A DNA stretch of 64,000 nt from Cellulomonas fimi (GTDB taxonomy: Bacteria; Actinomycetota; Actinomycetes; Actinomycetales; Cellulomonadaceae). The translations under genes were made by a program, and so were the position numbers. Shown in pieces: positions 17,671 to 26,100 of the stretch (positions are counted from its first letter, which is position 1; each line of letters opens with the position of its first letter). The notes under the pieces are model-generated. The model did not search any database and was not told the origin of the DNA. It saw only the letters and a list, made by a program, of their open reading frames with translations. The stretch lies in NCBI RefSeq assembly GCF_012952065.1, contig NZ_JABCJJ010000004.1:1-64000 (forward strand), written 5' to 3'.

Positions 17671-18282
17671 TCAGACGACAGCACCCGGGTCGTCGTCCGA
17701 CTCCTCGCGGCGGTGCGGGAGCCGCCAGACCAGGACCATGCAGCTGATCGCGAAGACGACAGCCGCTCCCTGGACGAGGCCCGTGGGCGCGTCCCGCCAC
17801 GCGACGACCATCAGGAGCAGAGCGATGGGTACCCCTGCCGCGCCGAACCAGGCCATCGTGAGCAACGGGTCACCCCCGAGGACGGGGCCCGGGTCCGGCG
17901 GGACGAAGTGCTCGCGCTCGTCCACCTCGGCCTCGGCCGCGTCGATCTGCTCGGTGCCCTCCCAATCGCGCCCGGTGAGCTCCCGCGCCGCACGCTCGGG
18001 CGGGGCCGATACCCACGGGGCGACAGGGAAGGACGCCGTGCCGCCGGGGTCCTTCCGGGGCGCATCGACCTCCGGCGACCGTCCGGGTTCACCTGAGCCG
18101 CCCGCACCGGGCTCGCCCTCGTCCAGGTCGCCACCACCCGCACGAGCGTCGCGCGCCGCGCCCGGCCCCGTGTCGAGGTCACTCAGCTCGGCCACGATCT
18201 CGGCCCACCGTTCGGCGAGGTCGCGCTCGGGCTGATCGCCGTCGTCGGGGGTCCCACCGGTGTCGTGATGCCGTGCGGCCAT
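17671..18282 (-). CDS. Membrane protein with acidic disordered N-terminus
   Basis: This 203-residue protein of unknown function has about 140 residues of low-complexity, Gly/Asp/Glu/Pro-rich sequence followed by two C-terminal transmembrane helices (about 143-162 and 169-186) and a charged tail. The layout suggests a cytoplasmic disordered domain anchored to the membrane. TAGAGT (18290-18295, minus strand) lies 7 nt before the ATG at 18282, so the mRNA is probably leaderless. It is convergent with glucokinase and divergent from the acyltransferase. No family is recognised. Confidence 0.75.
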   Translation of the reverse strand: MAARHHDTGGTPDDGDQPERDLAERWAEIVAELSDLDTGPGAARDARAGGGDLDEGEPGAGGSGEPGRSPEVDAPRKDPGGTASFPVAPWVSAPPERAARELTGRDWEGTEQIDAAEAEVDEREHFVPPDPGPVLGGDPLLTMAWFGAAGVPIALLLMVVAWRDAPTGLVQGAAVVFAISCMVLVWRLPHRREESDDDPGAVV

Positions 18283-18354
18283 GCATCTCACTCTAGAGTC
18301 GGACCCGACGGTGCGCGGATGGTCCCGCCGCATGCACAGTGGCAAGGAGGCGGG

Positions 18355-19155
18355 TTGTTCTACTGGTTCATGAAGCGGGTCCTGGTGGGTCCGCTCCTGA
18401 AGGTGCTCTTCAGACCGTGGGTCCGCGGGATCGAGAACGTCCCGGCGGAGGGCGGCGCCATCCTCGCGTCCAACCACCTCGCCGTCGTCGACTCCTTCTT
18501 CCTTCCCCTCGTGCTCAACCGCGAGATCGTGTTCATCGGGAAGAACGAGTACTTCACCGGTGCGGGGATCAAGGGGCGGCTCACGGCCGGCTTCATGCGC
18601 GGCGTCGGGACCATCCCGGTGGACCGCAGCGGCGGTCGGGCGAGCGAGGCCGCGCTGCGCACCGGCCTGCGGAGGCTCGGCGAGGGAAAGCTGTTCGGCA
18701 TCTACCCCGAGGGCACGCGGAGCCCCGACGGTCGCCTCTACCGGGGCAAGACGGGCGTAGCGCGGCTCGCGCTCGAGTCCGGCGCGCCGGTGGTCCCCGT
18801 CGCCATGATCGACACGGACAGGGCCCAGCCCATCGGCCAGCGACTGCCCAAGCCCACGCGCATCGGGATCGTCATCGGTGAGCCGCTCGACTTCACCCGG
18901 TACGCCGGGATGGAGAACGACCGCTTCATCCTGCGGGCCGTCACCGACGAGATCATGTACGCGCTGATGAGCCTCTCGGGCCAGGAGTACGTGGACGTGT
19001 ACGCCGCCACGCAGAAGGCCAGGATCGCGACCGGCCACGCCGAGGCAGCCTCGTCGCAGGACGCGGGTGCGGCCACCGCGCCGGGTGGTCGCCCGGCCCC
19101 CGAGGTCCACGTTCCGGTACCGCCCGAGGACGACGCCGGTGCGTCAGTAGGATGA
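18355..19155 (+). CDS. 1-acyl-sn-glycerol-3-phosphate acyltransferase
   Basis: This 266-residue PlsC-family enzyme would transfer an acyl chain to lysophosphatidate or a similar acceptor at the inner membrane. Motifs are clear: the catalytic NHLAVVD (HX4D), 'GTIPVDRS', 'YPEGTRS' and 'VVPVAMI'. The TTG at 18355 follows AAGGAGG; a longer in-frame start at 18265 would place non-homologous sequence before the 'FYWFMKRVL' family start. The 50-residue C-terminal tail is Ala/Pro-rich. Rv2182c occupies the comparable position in mycobacteria. The physiological acceptor is not known. Confidence 0.9.
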   Translation: MFYWFMKRVLVGPLLKVLFRPWVRGIENVPAEGGAILASNHLAVVDSFFLPLVLNREIVFIGKNEYFTGAGIKGRLTAGFMRGVGTIPVDRSGGRASEAALRTGLRRLGEGKLFGIYPEGTRSPDGRLYRGKTGVARLALESGAPVVPVAMIDTDRAQPIGQRLPKPTRIGIVIGEPLDFTRYAGMENDRFILRAVTDEIMYALMSLSGQEYVDVYAATQKARIATGHAEAASSQDAGAATAPGGRPAPEVHVPVPPEDDAGASVG

Positions 19156-19293
19156 GCACGTCACCGCCCGTGCGGTGAGGAGCAGGGTCCCGCGTCGCCG
19201 GTCCTGCCGGCCCCGCCCTCGGACTCGTCCTGAGGGCTCGTGCCGGCCGGTCCCCGTCGGCTCGGTGGTGTCGGTCTACGAGAGGTGTGTCTC

Positions 19294-20511
19294 ATGTCGG
19301 TTCGTCGCGTCGCGCTCCTGACGGCAGGTGGCTTCGCTCCGTGCCTGTCCTCGGCCGTCGGCGGCCTGATCGAGCGGTACACCGAGCTCGCGCCCGAGAT
19401 CGAGATCATCGCCTACCAGCACGGGTACCACGGGCTCCTGACCGGCGACAAGATCGTGGTCGACGCCGAGACCCGCTCCAAGGCGGGCCTGCTCCACCGC
19501 TTCGGTGGTTCTCCCATCGGGAACTCGCGGGTCAAGCTGACGAACGCGGCCGACCTGGTCGAGCGTGGGCTCGTCGCGGAGGGTGTCGACCCGCTCCAGG
19601 CGGCGGCCGAGCGCCTCCAGGCCGACGGCGTCGACGTCCTGCACACGATCGGCGGCGACGACACGAACACGACCGCTGCGGACCTGGCCGCCTACCTCGA
19701 GGAGCACGGCTACCACCTGACCGTGGTCGGCCTGCCCAAGACGATCGACAACGACGTCATCCCCATCAAGCAGTCGCTGGGCGCATGGACCGCCGCCGAG
19801 GAGGCCGCGGGCTTCGCGCGGAACATCATCGGCGAGCACCGCTCCGGCCCGCGCATGCTCATCGTGCACGAGGTCATGGGCCGCCACTGCGGGTGGCTCA
19901 CGGCCGCGGCCGCGGCCGAGTACCGGAGGTGGCTCGACACGCAGGAGTGGCTGCCGGGGATCGGGCTCAGCAAGGAGCGCTGGGACATCCACGCGGTGTT
20001 CCTGCCCGAGCTCGCGCTCGACATCGACGCGGAGGCCAAGCGGCTGCGCGGTGTGATGGACGAGATCGGCAACGTCAACATCTTCCTGTCCGAGGGCGCG
20101 GGCATGCACGAGATCGTGGCCCAGCTCGAGGCGTCCGGCACCGAGGTCCCGCGCGACCCGTTCGGTCACGTGCGCCTCGACACCATCAACCCGGGCCAGT
20201 GGTTCGCCAAGCAGTTCGCGGAGCTCCTGGGTGCGGAGAAGGTCATGGTCCAGAAGAGCGGGTACTACTCGCGCGCCGCGGCGCCGAACGCCGAGGACCT
20301 GCGCCTCATCAAGTCGATGACCGACTTCGCGGTCGAGTGCGCGCTCACGGGCGAGGCGGGCGTCGTCGGGCACGACGAGGAGGACGGCGGCCGGCTCAAG
20401 GCCATCGCCTTCCCGCGGATCGCGGGAGGCAAGGCCTTCGACGTCTCGCAGCCCTGGTTCGGCGCCCTGCTCGGCGAGATCGGCCAGCAGCTCGTCCCGG
20501 CGACGTCATGA
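19294..20511 (+). CDS. pfp: Pyrophosphate-dependent 6-phosphofructokinase
   Basis: It reversibly phosphorylates fructose-6-phosphate with pyrophosphate in place of ATP. The 405-residue protein has the PPi-type signatures GGDDTNT (D123 in place of the ATP-type Gly) and PKTIDND (K149). Family knowledge ties the Asp and Lys to PPi use. The ATG at 19294 follows GAGAGG. The stop overlaps the start of the DAHP synthase gene (ATGA), so the enzymes are co-translated. PPi-PFK is common in Cellulomonas-like actinobacteria and allows glycolysis or gluconeogenesis at low ATP cost. Confidence 0.93.
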   Translation: MSVRRVALLTAGGFAPCLSSAVGGLIERYTELAPEIEIIAYQHGYHGLLTGDKIVVDAETRSKAGLLHRFGGSPIGNSRVKLTNAADLVERGLVAEGVDPLQAAAERLQADGVDVLHTIGGDDTNTTAADLAAYLEEHGYHLTVVGLPKTIDNDVIPIKQSLGAWTAAEEAAGFARNIIGEHRSGPRMLIVHEVMGRHCGWLTAAAAAEYRRWLDTQEWLPGIGLSKERWDIHAVFLPELALDIDAEAKRLRGVMDEIGNVNIFLSEGAGMHEIVAQLEASGTEVPRDPFGHVRLDTINPGQWFAKQFAELLGAEKVMVQKSGYYSRAAAPNAEDLRLIKSMTDFAVECALTGEAGVVGHDEEDGGRLKAIAFPRIAGGKAFDVSQPWFGALLGEIGQQLVPATS

Positions 20512-21881
20512 TCGACACGCACGACCTCGCGTCAGTGGCCCCCGACCCCCAGGTGCTCGCAGGCCTGGATCACTGGCGCGAGCTGCCCGTCCTCCAGCAG
20601 CCGACCTGGCCCGACGCCGAGCACGTCGCGCGCGTGACGACGCGCCTCGGCGCGCTGCCGCCCCTGGTGTTCGCGGGGGAGGCCGACGTCCTCAAGTCGC
20701 GGCTCGCCGCCGCCGGCCGGGGTGAGGCCTTCCTGCTCCAGGGCGGCGACTGTGCCGAGACGTTCGCCGACGCGACCGCGGACAACATCCGGAACAAGGT
20801 CAAGACCATCCTGCAGATGGCGGTCGTGCTCACGTACGGGGCCAGCCTGCCGGTCGTCAAGATGGGCCGGATGGCGGGGCAGTACGCCAAGCCGCGGAGC
20901 TCGAACGACGAGACGCGCGACGGCGTCACGCTGCCCGCGTACCGGGGCGACACGATCAACGGGCACGCCTTCACGCCCGAGGCGCGCATCCCCGACCCCG
21001 AGCGGCTGCTCGAGGCGTACCACACGAGCGCGTCGACGCTGAACCTCATCCGTGCGTTCACGACCGGGGGCTTCGCCGACCTGCGGCGCGTCCACGAGTG
21101 GAACCGCGGCTTCATGGCGAACCCCGCGTACGCCCGCTACGAGGAGACCGCGGCGGAGATCGACCGCGCCATCCGGTTCATGGCGGCGTGCGGGGCCGAC
21201 TTCGACGCCCTGCGCACCGTCGAGTTCTTCTCGAGCCACGAGGCGCTCCTCCTCGACTACGAGCGGCCCCTGACCCGCATCGACTCACGGACCGGGCTGC
21301 CGTACGACTGCTCCGCGCACTTCCTGTGGATCGGGGAGCGCACCCGTCAGCGCGACGGCGCCCACGTCGACTTCCTCTCGCGCGTGCGCAACCCGATCGG
21401 GGTCAAGCTGGGCCCGACGACGACGGCGGACGACGCCCTCGCGCTCATGGATCGCCTCAACCCGTCCGGCGAGCCCGGGCGGCTGACGTTCATCACGCGC
21501 ATGGGCTCCGCGACCGTCCGCGACGCGCTGCCGGCTCTCGTCGAGAAGGTGACCGCGGTCGGGTCGCCGGTGACGTGGGTCTGCGACCCGATGCACGGCA
21601 ACACGATCACGTCGGCGAGCGGCTACAAGACCCGGCGGCTCACCGACGTGCTCGACGAGGTCCGGGGCTTCTTCGAGGTGCACCGCTCGCTCGGCACGGT
21701 TCCGGGGGGTCTGCACATCGAGCTCACGGGTGACGACGTGACCGAGGTGCTGGGCGGGAGCGAGGAGATCGACGACGCCGGGCTGGCGCGGCGGTACGAG
21801 ACGCTCGTGGACCCGCGGCTCAACCACCAGCAGTCGCTCGAGATGGCGTTCCAGGTCGTGCAGCTCATGCGGGGGGCGTGA
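20508..21881 (+). CDS. aroG: 3-deoxy-7-phosphoheptulonate synthase, class II
   Basis: It condenses phosphoenolpyruvate and erythrose-4-phosphate, opening the shikimate pathway. The 457-residue class II enzyme shows 'QGGDCAETF' (metal Cys), 'RMAGQYAKPRS', 'WIGERTRQ', 'VKLGPTTT', 'DPMHGNT' (metal His) and 'HIELTGDDVTE' (metal Glu), all family-diagnostic. It is the counterpart of Rv2178c. Its ATG overlaps the PPi-phosphofructokinase stop by 4 bp. In M. tuberculosis this enzyme is feedback-regulated by aromatic amino acids and binds chorismate mutase; the same is likely but unproven here. It is convergent with the PASTA kinase, and no clear terminator is visible in the 60-bp gap. Confidence 0.97.
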   Translation: MIDTHDLASVAPDPQVLAGLDHWRELPVLQQPTWPDAEHVARVTTRLGALPPLVFAGEADVLKSRLAAAGRGEAFLLQGGDCAETFADATADNIRNKVKTILQMAVVLTYGASLPVVKMGRMAGQYAKPRSSNDETRDGVTLPAYRGDTINGHAFTPEARIPDPERLLEAYHTSASTLNLIRAFTTGGFADLRRVHEWNRGFMANPAYARYEETAAEIDRAIRFMAACGADFDALRTVEFFSSHEALLLDYERPLTRIDSRTGLPYDCSAHFLWIGERTRQRDGAHVDFLSRVRNPIGVKLGPTTTADDALALMDRLNPSGEPGRLTFITRMGSATVRDALPALVEKVTAVGSPVTWVCDPMHGNTITSASGYKTRRLTDVLDEVRGFFEVHRSLGTVPGGLHIELTGDDVTEVLGGSEEIDDAGLARRYETLVDPRLNHQQSLEMAFQVVQLMRGA

Positions 21882-21941
21882 CCGGCGGGGGACCAGTTCG
21901 GGACGCGTCGTCTCAGTCGCGCCGCCACCGAAGACGATGTC

Positions 21942-23969
21942 TCAGAACACCGTGAGGGTGATCGTGCTGCCCTTGGGCAGCTTCTCGCCCGGCTTCGCGC
22001 TCTGCTCCAGGACGAACCCGCCCGGGGCTCCCAGGACGTTCTCGCGAGCGACGACGAAGCCGAGAGCGCTCAGTGCGTCGCTCGCGGCCACGAAGCCCTG
22101 ACCGATCACGCGCGGCACCTCGATCATCTCCGGGCCCTGCGACACGGTGATCGTCACCGTGTCGGTCCGGTACCCGGCGGTGCCCTGCGCCGGATCCTGG
22201 CTGATGACCCGTCCCGACTCGACCGTGTCGCTGAACGCCCGCACCGGGTTGACCTTCAGCCCGAGGGCCTCGAGCTCGGCGGTCGCCTGCTCCTGCGTCG
22301 CGCCGACGACCGAGATGATCGTGACGGGGGCCGGGCCCTGGGAGACGGTCAGGACGACCTCGGTGCCGACCTCGACCTGCGCGCCCTCCTCGACCGAGAC
22401 GGCCACGACCGTCCCGACGGGCGCGACGTCGTCGTACGGGGTGACCGAGTCGCCCACCACGAGCCGCGCGCCCTCGAGCGCCTGCGAGGCGGCGTCGAAG
22501 TGCGTCCCGACCAGCTCGTCGGGAACGGTCGTCATCTCGGGGCCCTGGGACACCGACAGCTCGACGGTGCCGTCCTTGAGGACGCGACCCCCGGGACCGG
22601 GGTCCGTCGCGACGACGGTGCCCGGCTCGGCGGGGTCGAACACGGGGATGGGGGCGGCGTCGAGCCCGGCCCGCTCGAGCACGGCGACGGCGTCGGCCTC
22701 CTGCCGGCCCAGCACGTCGGGCACACCGGTATACGCGCCGGGGCCGGCGGTCATGTACCACCACGTCCCGGCCGCGACCAGTCCGGACAGCAGGAGGACG
22801 AGGGCGATCCACCGGATCCGCCGACGACGCCTCGGCGCGTCGTCGACCGTCGGCGTGTCGCGATCGCCGGTCGACGCCCGCAGTCCGGCGCCGATCGGCA
22901 GAGCCACCGTGCTCCCGGTCGCGGGGACGTCCAGGCGGGTGGTGTCGCCTGCGCGCGCGGTGGCCGCACCGGGTGGTCGTGGAGCGTCCGCGGGGTTCGC
23001 CTCGCCGCCCGCCGACCCGGAGTCCGTGAGGTCGACGCCCGAGTCCGGGTCGATCGTCGCCGGGTGGAGCGTGATCGTCGGCGCGACGTCCGCGCGCCGC
23101 GCGAGGGTCGCGGGGTCGAGCGCGGCACGGGTGCGACGGACCAGCTCGAGCGCCGCTCCCGCGTCCACCGGGCGGTGGTCGGGTTGGCGGGCGGCCAGGG
23201 CGCTGACGAGCTCGTCGATCTCCTGCGGCAGCCACTCCACGAGGTCCGACGGCGCGGGGATGTCCGAGTTCACGTGCAGGAAGGCCACCTGGATCGGGGT
23301 CTCGCCCGTGTACGGCTGACGCCCCGTGAGCATCTCGTACAGCAGGATCCCCGCCGCGTACACGTCGGTCCGCGCGTCGGAGAGCCCTGTGGCGACGAGC
23401 TCGGGACCGAGGTAGGCGACCGTGCCCAGCACCGTGCCGGTGGTCGTGGAGGTGACCTCGGTGACCGCGCGCGCGAGGCCGAAGTCGGTGAGCTTGATGC
23501 GGCCGTCCGTCGCGAGCAGCAGGTTCTCGGGCTTGATGTCGCGGTGCACGAGGCCCGTGCGGTGCGCCGCGGCCAGCCCGTCGAGCATGCGCTCGAGGAT
23601 GGTGAACGACTCCTCGACGCTGAGGGCGCCGCGCTCGCCGAGGTGCCGGCGCAGGTTGATGCCGTCGACGTACTCCATGGTGAGGTAGCTGGTCTCGCCG
23701 TCGACCCCCTGGTCGAGGACGCCGACGAGGGCCGGGTGGGTCAGCCGCGCTGCCGCCCGCGCCTCACGGCGGAACCGCGCGACGAAGGCCGAGCCCGCAG
23801 CTCCTTCGGCGAGATGCGGGTGCATCACCTTGAGCGCGACCTCGCGGTCGAGCCGACGGTCGATCGCGAGGTACACCGTTGCCATGCCGCCGCGCGCGAT
23901 CCGGGAGACGACCTCGTACCGCCCGTCGACCAGACGGCCGACGAGCGGATCGGTGATGGTGGCTCCCAC
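21942..23969 (-). CDS. PASTA-domain Ser/Thr protein kinase (PknL-like)
   Basis: This 675-residue membrane kinase has an N-terminal Hanks-type domain with ATP Lys (REVALKVMH), 'HRDIKPENLLL' and 'DFGLA', and an activation loop with three consecutive Thr (TSTTTGTVLGT). A Pro/Ala-rich linker, one transmembrane helix (about 385-405) and four extracellular PASTA repeats ending at 'TITLTVF' follow. PASTA domains sense peptidoglycan fragments. The genomic pairing with an Rv2175c-like DNA-binding protein matches PknL of M. tuberculosis. The start is set at GTG 23969 because TAGGAT lies 7 nt upstream; the in-frame ATG at 23978 overlaps that hexamer. Confidence 0.93.
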   Translation of the reverse strand: MGATITDPLVGRLVDGRYEVVSRIARGGMATVYLAIDRRLDREVALKVMHPHLAEGAAGSAFVARFRREARAAARLTHPALVGVLDQGVDGETSYLTMEYVDGINLRRHLGERGALSVEESFTILERMLDGLAAAHRTGLVHRDIKPENLLLATDGRIKLTDFGLARAVTEVTSTTTGTVLGTVAYLGPELVATGLSDARTDVYAAGILLYEMLTGRQPYTGETPIQVAFLHVNSDIPAPSDLVEWLPQEIDELVSALAARQPDHRPVDAGAALELVRRTRAALDPATLARRADVAPTITLHPATIDPDSGVDLTDSGSAGGEANPADAPRPPGAATARAGDTTRLDVPATGSTVALPIGAGLRASTGDRDTPTVDDAPRRRRRIRWIALVLLLSGLVAAGTWWYMTAGPGAYTGVPDVLGRQEADAVAVLERAGLDAAPIPVFDPAEPGTVVATDPGPGGRVLKDGTVELSVSQGPEMTTVPDELVGTHFDAASQALEGARLVVGDSVTPYDDVAPVGTVVAVSVEEGAQVEVGTEVVLTVSQGPAPVTIISVVGATQEQATAELEALGLKVNPVRAFSDTVESGRVISQDPAQGTAGYRTDTVTITVSQGPEMIEVPRVIGQGFVAASDALSALGFVVARENVLGAPGGFVLEQSAKPGEKLPKGSTITLTVF

Positions 23970-23976
23970 GGGCGTC

Positions 23977-23982
23977 ATCCTA
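23977..23982 (-). promoter_or_regulatory. -10 hexamer of the PASTA kinase gene (leaderless)
   Basis: TAGGAT on the minus strand overlaps the ATG at 23978 and lies 7 nt before GTG 23969. This places the transcription start at the GTG and argues against the ATG as the start codon. Confidence 0.55.
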
Positions 23983-24018
23983 CGGGCGGCACCGTGCAGA
24001 ACCCGTGAGGCGGGACGC

Positions 24019-25443
24019 TCAGCGGAAGCGCGTCATGTGGGTCTGGACGTTGGCGACGTAGACGCGCGTGTCGGCGTACATCCCGTTGCGCTTGACCGAC
24101 GACAGGCCCTGGTAGTACCCCGCGATCGCCGTCGGCAGGTCGGGGCTCGACCGCAGGAGCTGGCGCAGGATCGCGACACCGGCGGTGACGTTGTCGTCCG
24201 GGTCCAGCAGGTTCAGGTGGCGGCCGACCAGCTGGGACGCCCACTCGCCCGACGAAGGGATCACCTGCATGGTGCCGACGGCGTTGGCGGGGGATACCGC
24301 CGTCTGGTTGAAGCCCGACTCCTGGAAGGCGACCGCCTGCGCCAGGGCCAGGTCGACGCCCATCGCGCGCGCGGTCGCGACCACCTTCGCCTGCATCTCC
24401 GCCTTCGAGGGCACGCCCGCGCGCAGCAGTGTCGCCTTGTTGGCGTTCGCGGACGCGACGACGGCTTCGGGGTACGTGCGCCCCGCGAACGTGTTGCCGA
24501 CCAGTGCGGTCGTCGGTGCCGCCGCGGCCCTGCCGGGGATCGTCAGCTGCTGGCCGACGCGGATGAGCGCCCGCGAGTCGAGACCGTTGGCGGCGACGAC
24601 GGCGCCCACGGTGGTCCCGTACCGCGCCGCGATGCCGGAGACGGTGTCGCCCGAGACGACCCGGTGGGTCACGGCAGCCGGTGCGATCGTGACCGGTGCG
24701 ATCGTGACGGGTGCGGAGACGGGGGCAGCGGTCGCCGGGGCCCCGGCGCCGGGGATCGTCAGCTGCTGGCCCACGCGGATGAAGGCACGCGAGTCGAGCC
24801 CGTTGGCGGCGACGACGGCGGCCACGGTGGTCCTGTACCGCGCGGCGATGCCGGAGACGGTGTCGCCCGAGACGACCCGGTGGCTGGCGGCGACCGGTGC
24901 GATCGTGACCGGTGCGGAGACGGGTGCGGAGACGGGGGCAGCGGTCGCGGGGGCCCCGGCGCCGGGGATCGTCAGCTGCTGGCCCACGCGGATGAAGGCA
25001 CGCGAGTCGAGCCCGTTGGCGGCGACGACGGCGGCCACGGTGGTCCCGTACCGCGCGGCGATCCCGGAGACGGTGTCACCCGAGACGACCGGGTGAGTCC
25101 GTGAGCTCGGGGCGGGCGCCGCCGGCGCCGGCGCCGGCGCAGCCGGGGCGGGGGCGGCGGACGCACCCGTCGGGATGACGAGCCGCTGCCCGATGGCGAT
25201 GCGCGAGGCGTTCGCGAGCCTGTTGGCGCCAGCGATCGCAGCGACCGAGGTCCCCGTGCGCGCCGCGATCCGGCTCACGGTATCCCCGCTCCGCACGACG
25301 TACTCGTCCGCGTGCGCGGCCCCGCCCGCACCGACCGACGCCACCGCCAGTGCGAGGGTCGCGCCCGTGCCGGTCGCGACGCGACGACGGATCCGGCCGG
25401 GGGTGGCTGCTGCATCCGACCGCAGGGCGACGGGCTGACTCAT
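24019..25443 (-). CDS. Secreted lytic transglycosylase with four LysM domains
   Basis: This 474-residue exported protein has an N-terminal signal peptide (about 1-46, ending AHA), four LysM peptidoglycan-binding repeats (about 47-330) separated by Ala/Pro/Val linkers, and a C-terminal soluble-lytic-transglycosylase domain with the catalytic Glu in AFQESGFNQTA and the 'VGTMQVIP' signature. It would bind and cleave glycan strands during wall growth. Repeats 2-4 are almost identical in protein and DNA, a sign of recent duplication or conversion. It lies next to the PASTA kinase on the same strand with 40 bp between them. The ATG at 25443 has a distant GAGG. Confidence 0.92.
   Translation of the reverse strand: MSQPVALRSDAAATPGRIRRRVATGTGATLALAVASVGAGGAAHADEYVVRSGDTVSRIAARTGTSVAAIAGANRLANASRIAIGQRLVIPTGASAAPAPAAPAPAPAAPAPSSRTHPVVSGDTVSGIAARYGTTVAAVVAANGLDSRAFIRVGQQLTIPGAGAPATAAPVSAPVSAPVTIAPVAASHRVVSGDTVSGIAARYRTTVAAVVAANGLDSRAFIRVGQQLTIPGAGAPATAAPVSAPVTIAPVTIAPAAVTHRVVSGDTVSGIAARYGTTVGAVVAANGLDSRALIRVGQQLTIPGRAAAAPTTALVGNTFAGRTYPEAVVASANANKATLLRAGVPSKAEMQAKVVATARAMGVDLALAQAVAFQESGFNQTAVSPANAVGTMQVIPSSGEWASQLVGRHLNLLDPDDNVTAGVAILRQLLRSSPDLPTAIAGYYQGLSSVKRNGMYADTRVYVANVQTHMTRFR
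24533..25095. repeat. Three tandem LysM-coding repeats (about 213-216 bp)
   Basis: The block CCGGGGATCGTCAGCTGCTG recurs at 24533, 24749 and 24962, giving periods of 216 and 213 bp. The second and third copies are near identical over their LysM-coding parts. Short linker repeats based on GTGACCGGTGCGATC lie between them. The repeats are in frame with the transglycosylase gene and could change copy number by slippage or recombination. Confidence 0.85.
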
Positions 25444-25625
25444 GATGGGGGCCTCGTGTGACGTGAGTGATGGATGATGCTCATGTGACTGGTGTGACTT
25501 GTGCGACCGTAGCCGCCCGCACGAGGAGTGGAAAGGCGCGGGCGGTAATTCCCGACGTGTAGTTCGATCTGTGCCCCTCGTTCGGAGCAGTGGGAGCGCG
25601 CGTCGACGCTGCGTACGCTGGGCCC

Positions 25626-26069
25626 GTGACTGACATCGCAGCCCTGGACGAGCTCGTCGACGAGTGGCTGACCGTGCCCGACGTCGCGGACCGTCTCGGT
25701 CTGGAGGCCGGCAAGGTCCGCCGCCTGCTCAAGGAGGGCCGGCTCGTGGCGGTCCGCCGTGGCGACCCTCAGGTGGTCTCCGTCCCGGCGGGCTTCCTCG
25801 TCCCGGCGCACCTGGAGAACCCGGCGAACTCGACGTTGCGCGCACCGGCTCCGGACCCGGAGGGGGAGGACGGCGCGCCCCGCGCCGCCTACGCGGTGCT
25901 CTCCTCGCTCGCCGGGACGGTCACCCTCCTGCGCGACGCCGCGTTCGACGACGCCGAGACGATCGCGTGGCTGTGCACCGAGGAGGAGTCCCTCGACGGC
26001 ACGCCGCTCGCGGCGTTGCGGGCCGGGCAGAAGGCCGCCGTCCGCCGACTTGCCCAGACGCTGCTCTGA
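25626..26069 (+). CDS. Rv2175c-like winged-helix DNA-binding protein
   Basis: This 147-residue protein has a helix-turn-helix near the N-terminus (TVPDVADRLGLEAGKVRRLL, about 17-36) and matches the Rv2175c family, whose M. tuberculosis member is phosphorylated by the neighbouring kinase PknL. T2 lies in the N-terminal tail, where Rv2175c is modified. TACGCT (25614-25619) lies 6 nt before the GTG at 25626, indicating a leaderless mRNA. It is separated from the kinase by the LysM gene. Its DNA target is unknown. Confidence 0.88.
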   Translation: MTDIAALDELVDEWLTVPDVADRLGLEAGKVRRLLKEGRLVAVRRGDPQVVSVPAGFLVPAHLENPANSTLRAPAPDPEGEDGAPRAAYAVLSSLAGTVTLLRDAAFDDAETIAWLCTEEESLDGTPLAALRAGQKAAVRRLAQTLL

Positions 26070-26100
26070 CCGGCCGGGCCGGGACCTCCTCCGGCTACGG

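Noticed and set aside
19287-21881. Possible PFK-DAHP synthase fusion protein
   Set aside because: The open frame upstream of 20508 is a shadow of the PFK gene; the two proteins have separate starts and overlap by only 4 bp.
24533-25095. Direct repeats that could be taken for a CRISPR array
   Set aside because: Units are over 200 bp, in frame, and encode LysM domains; there are no short repeats with unique spacers.
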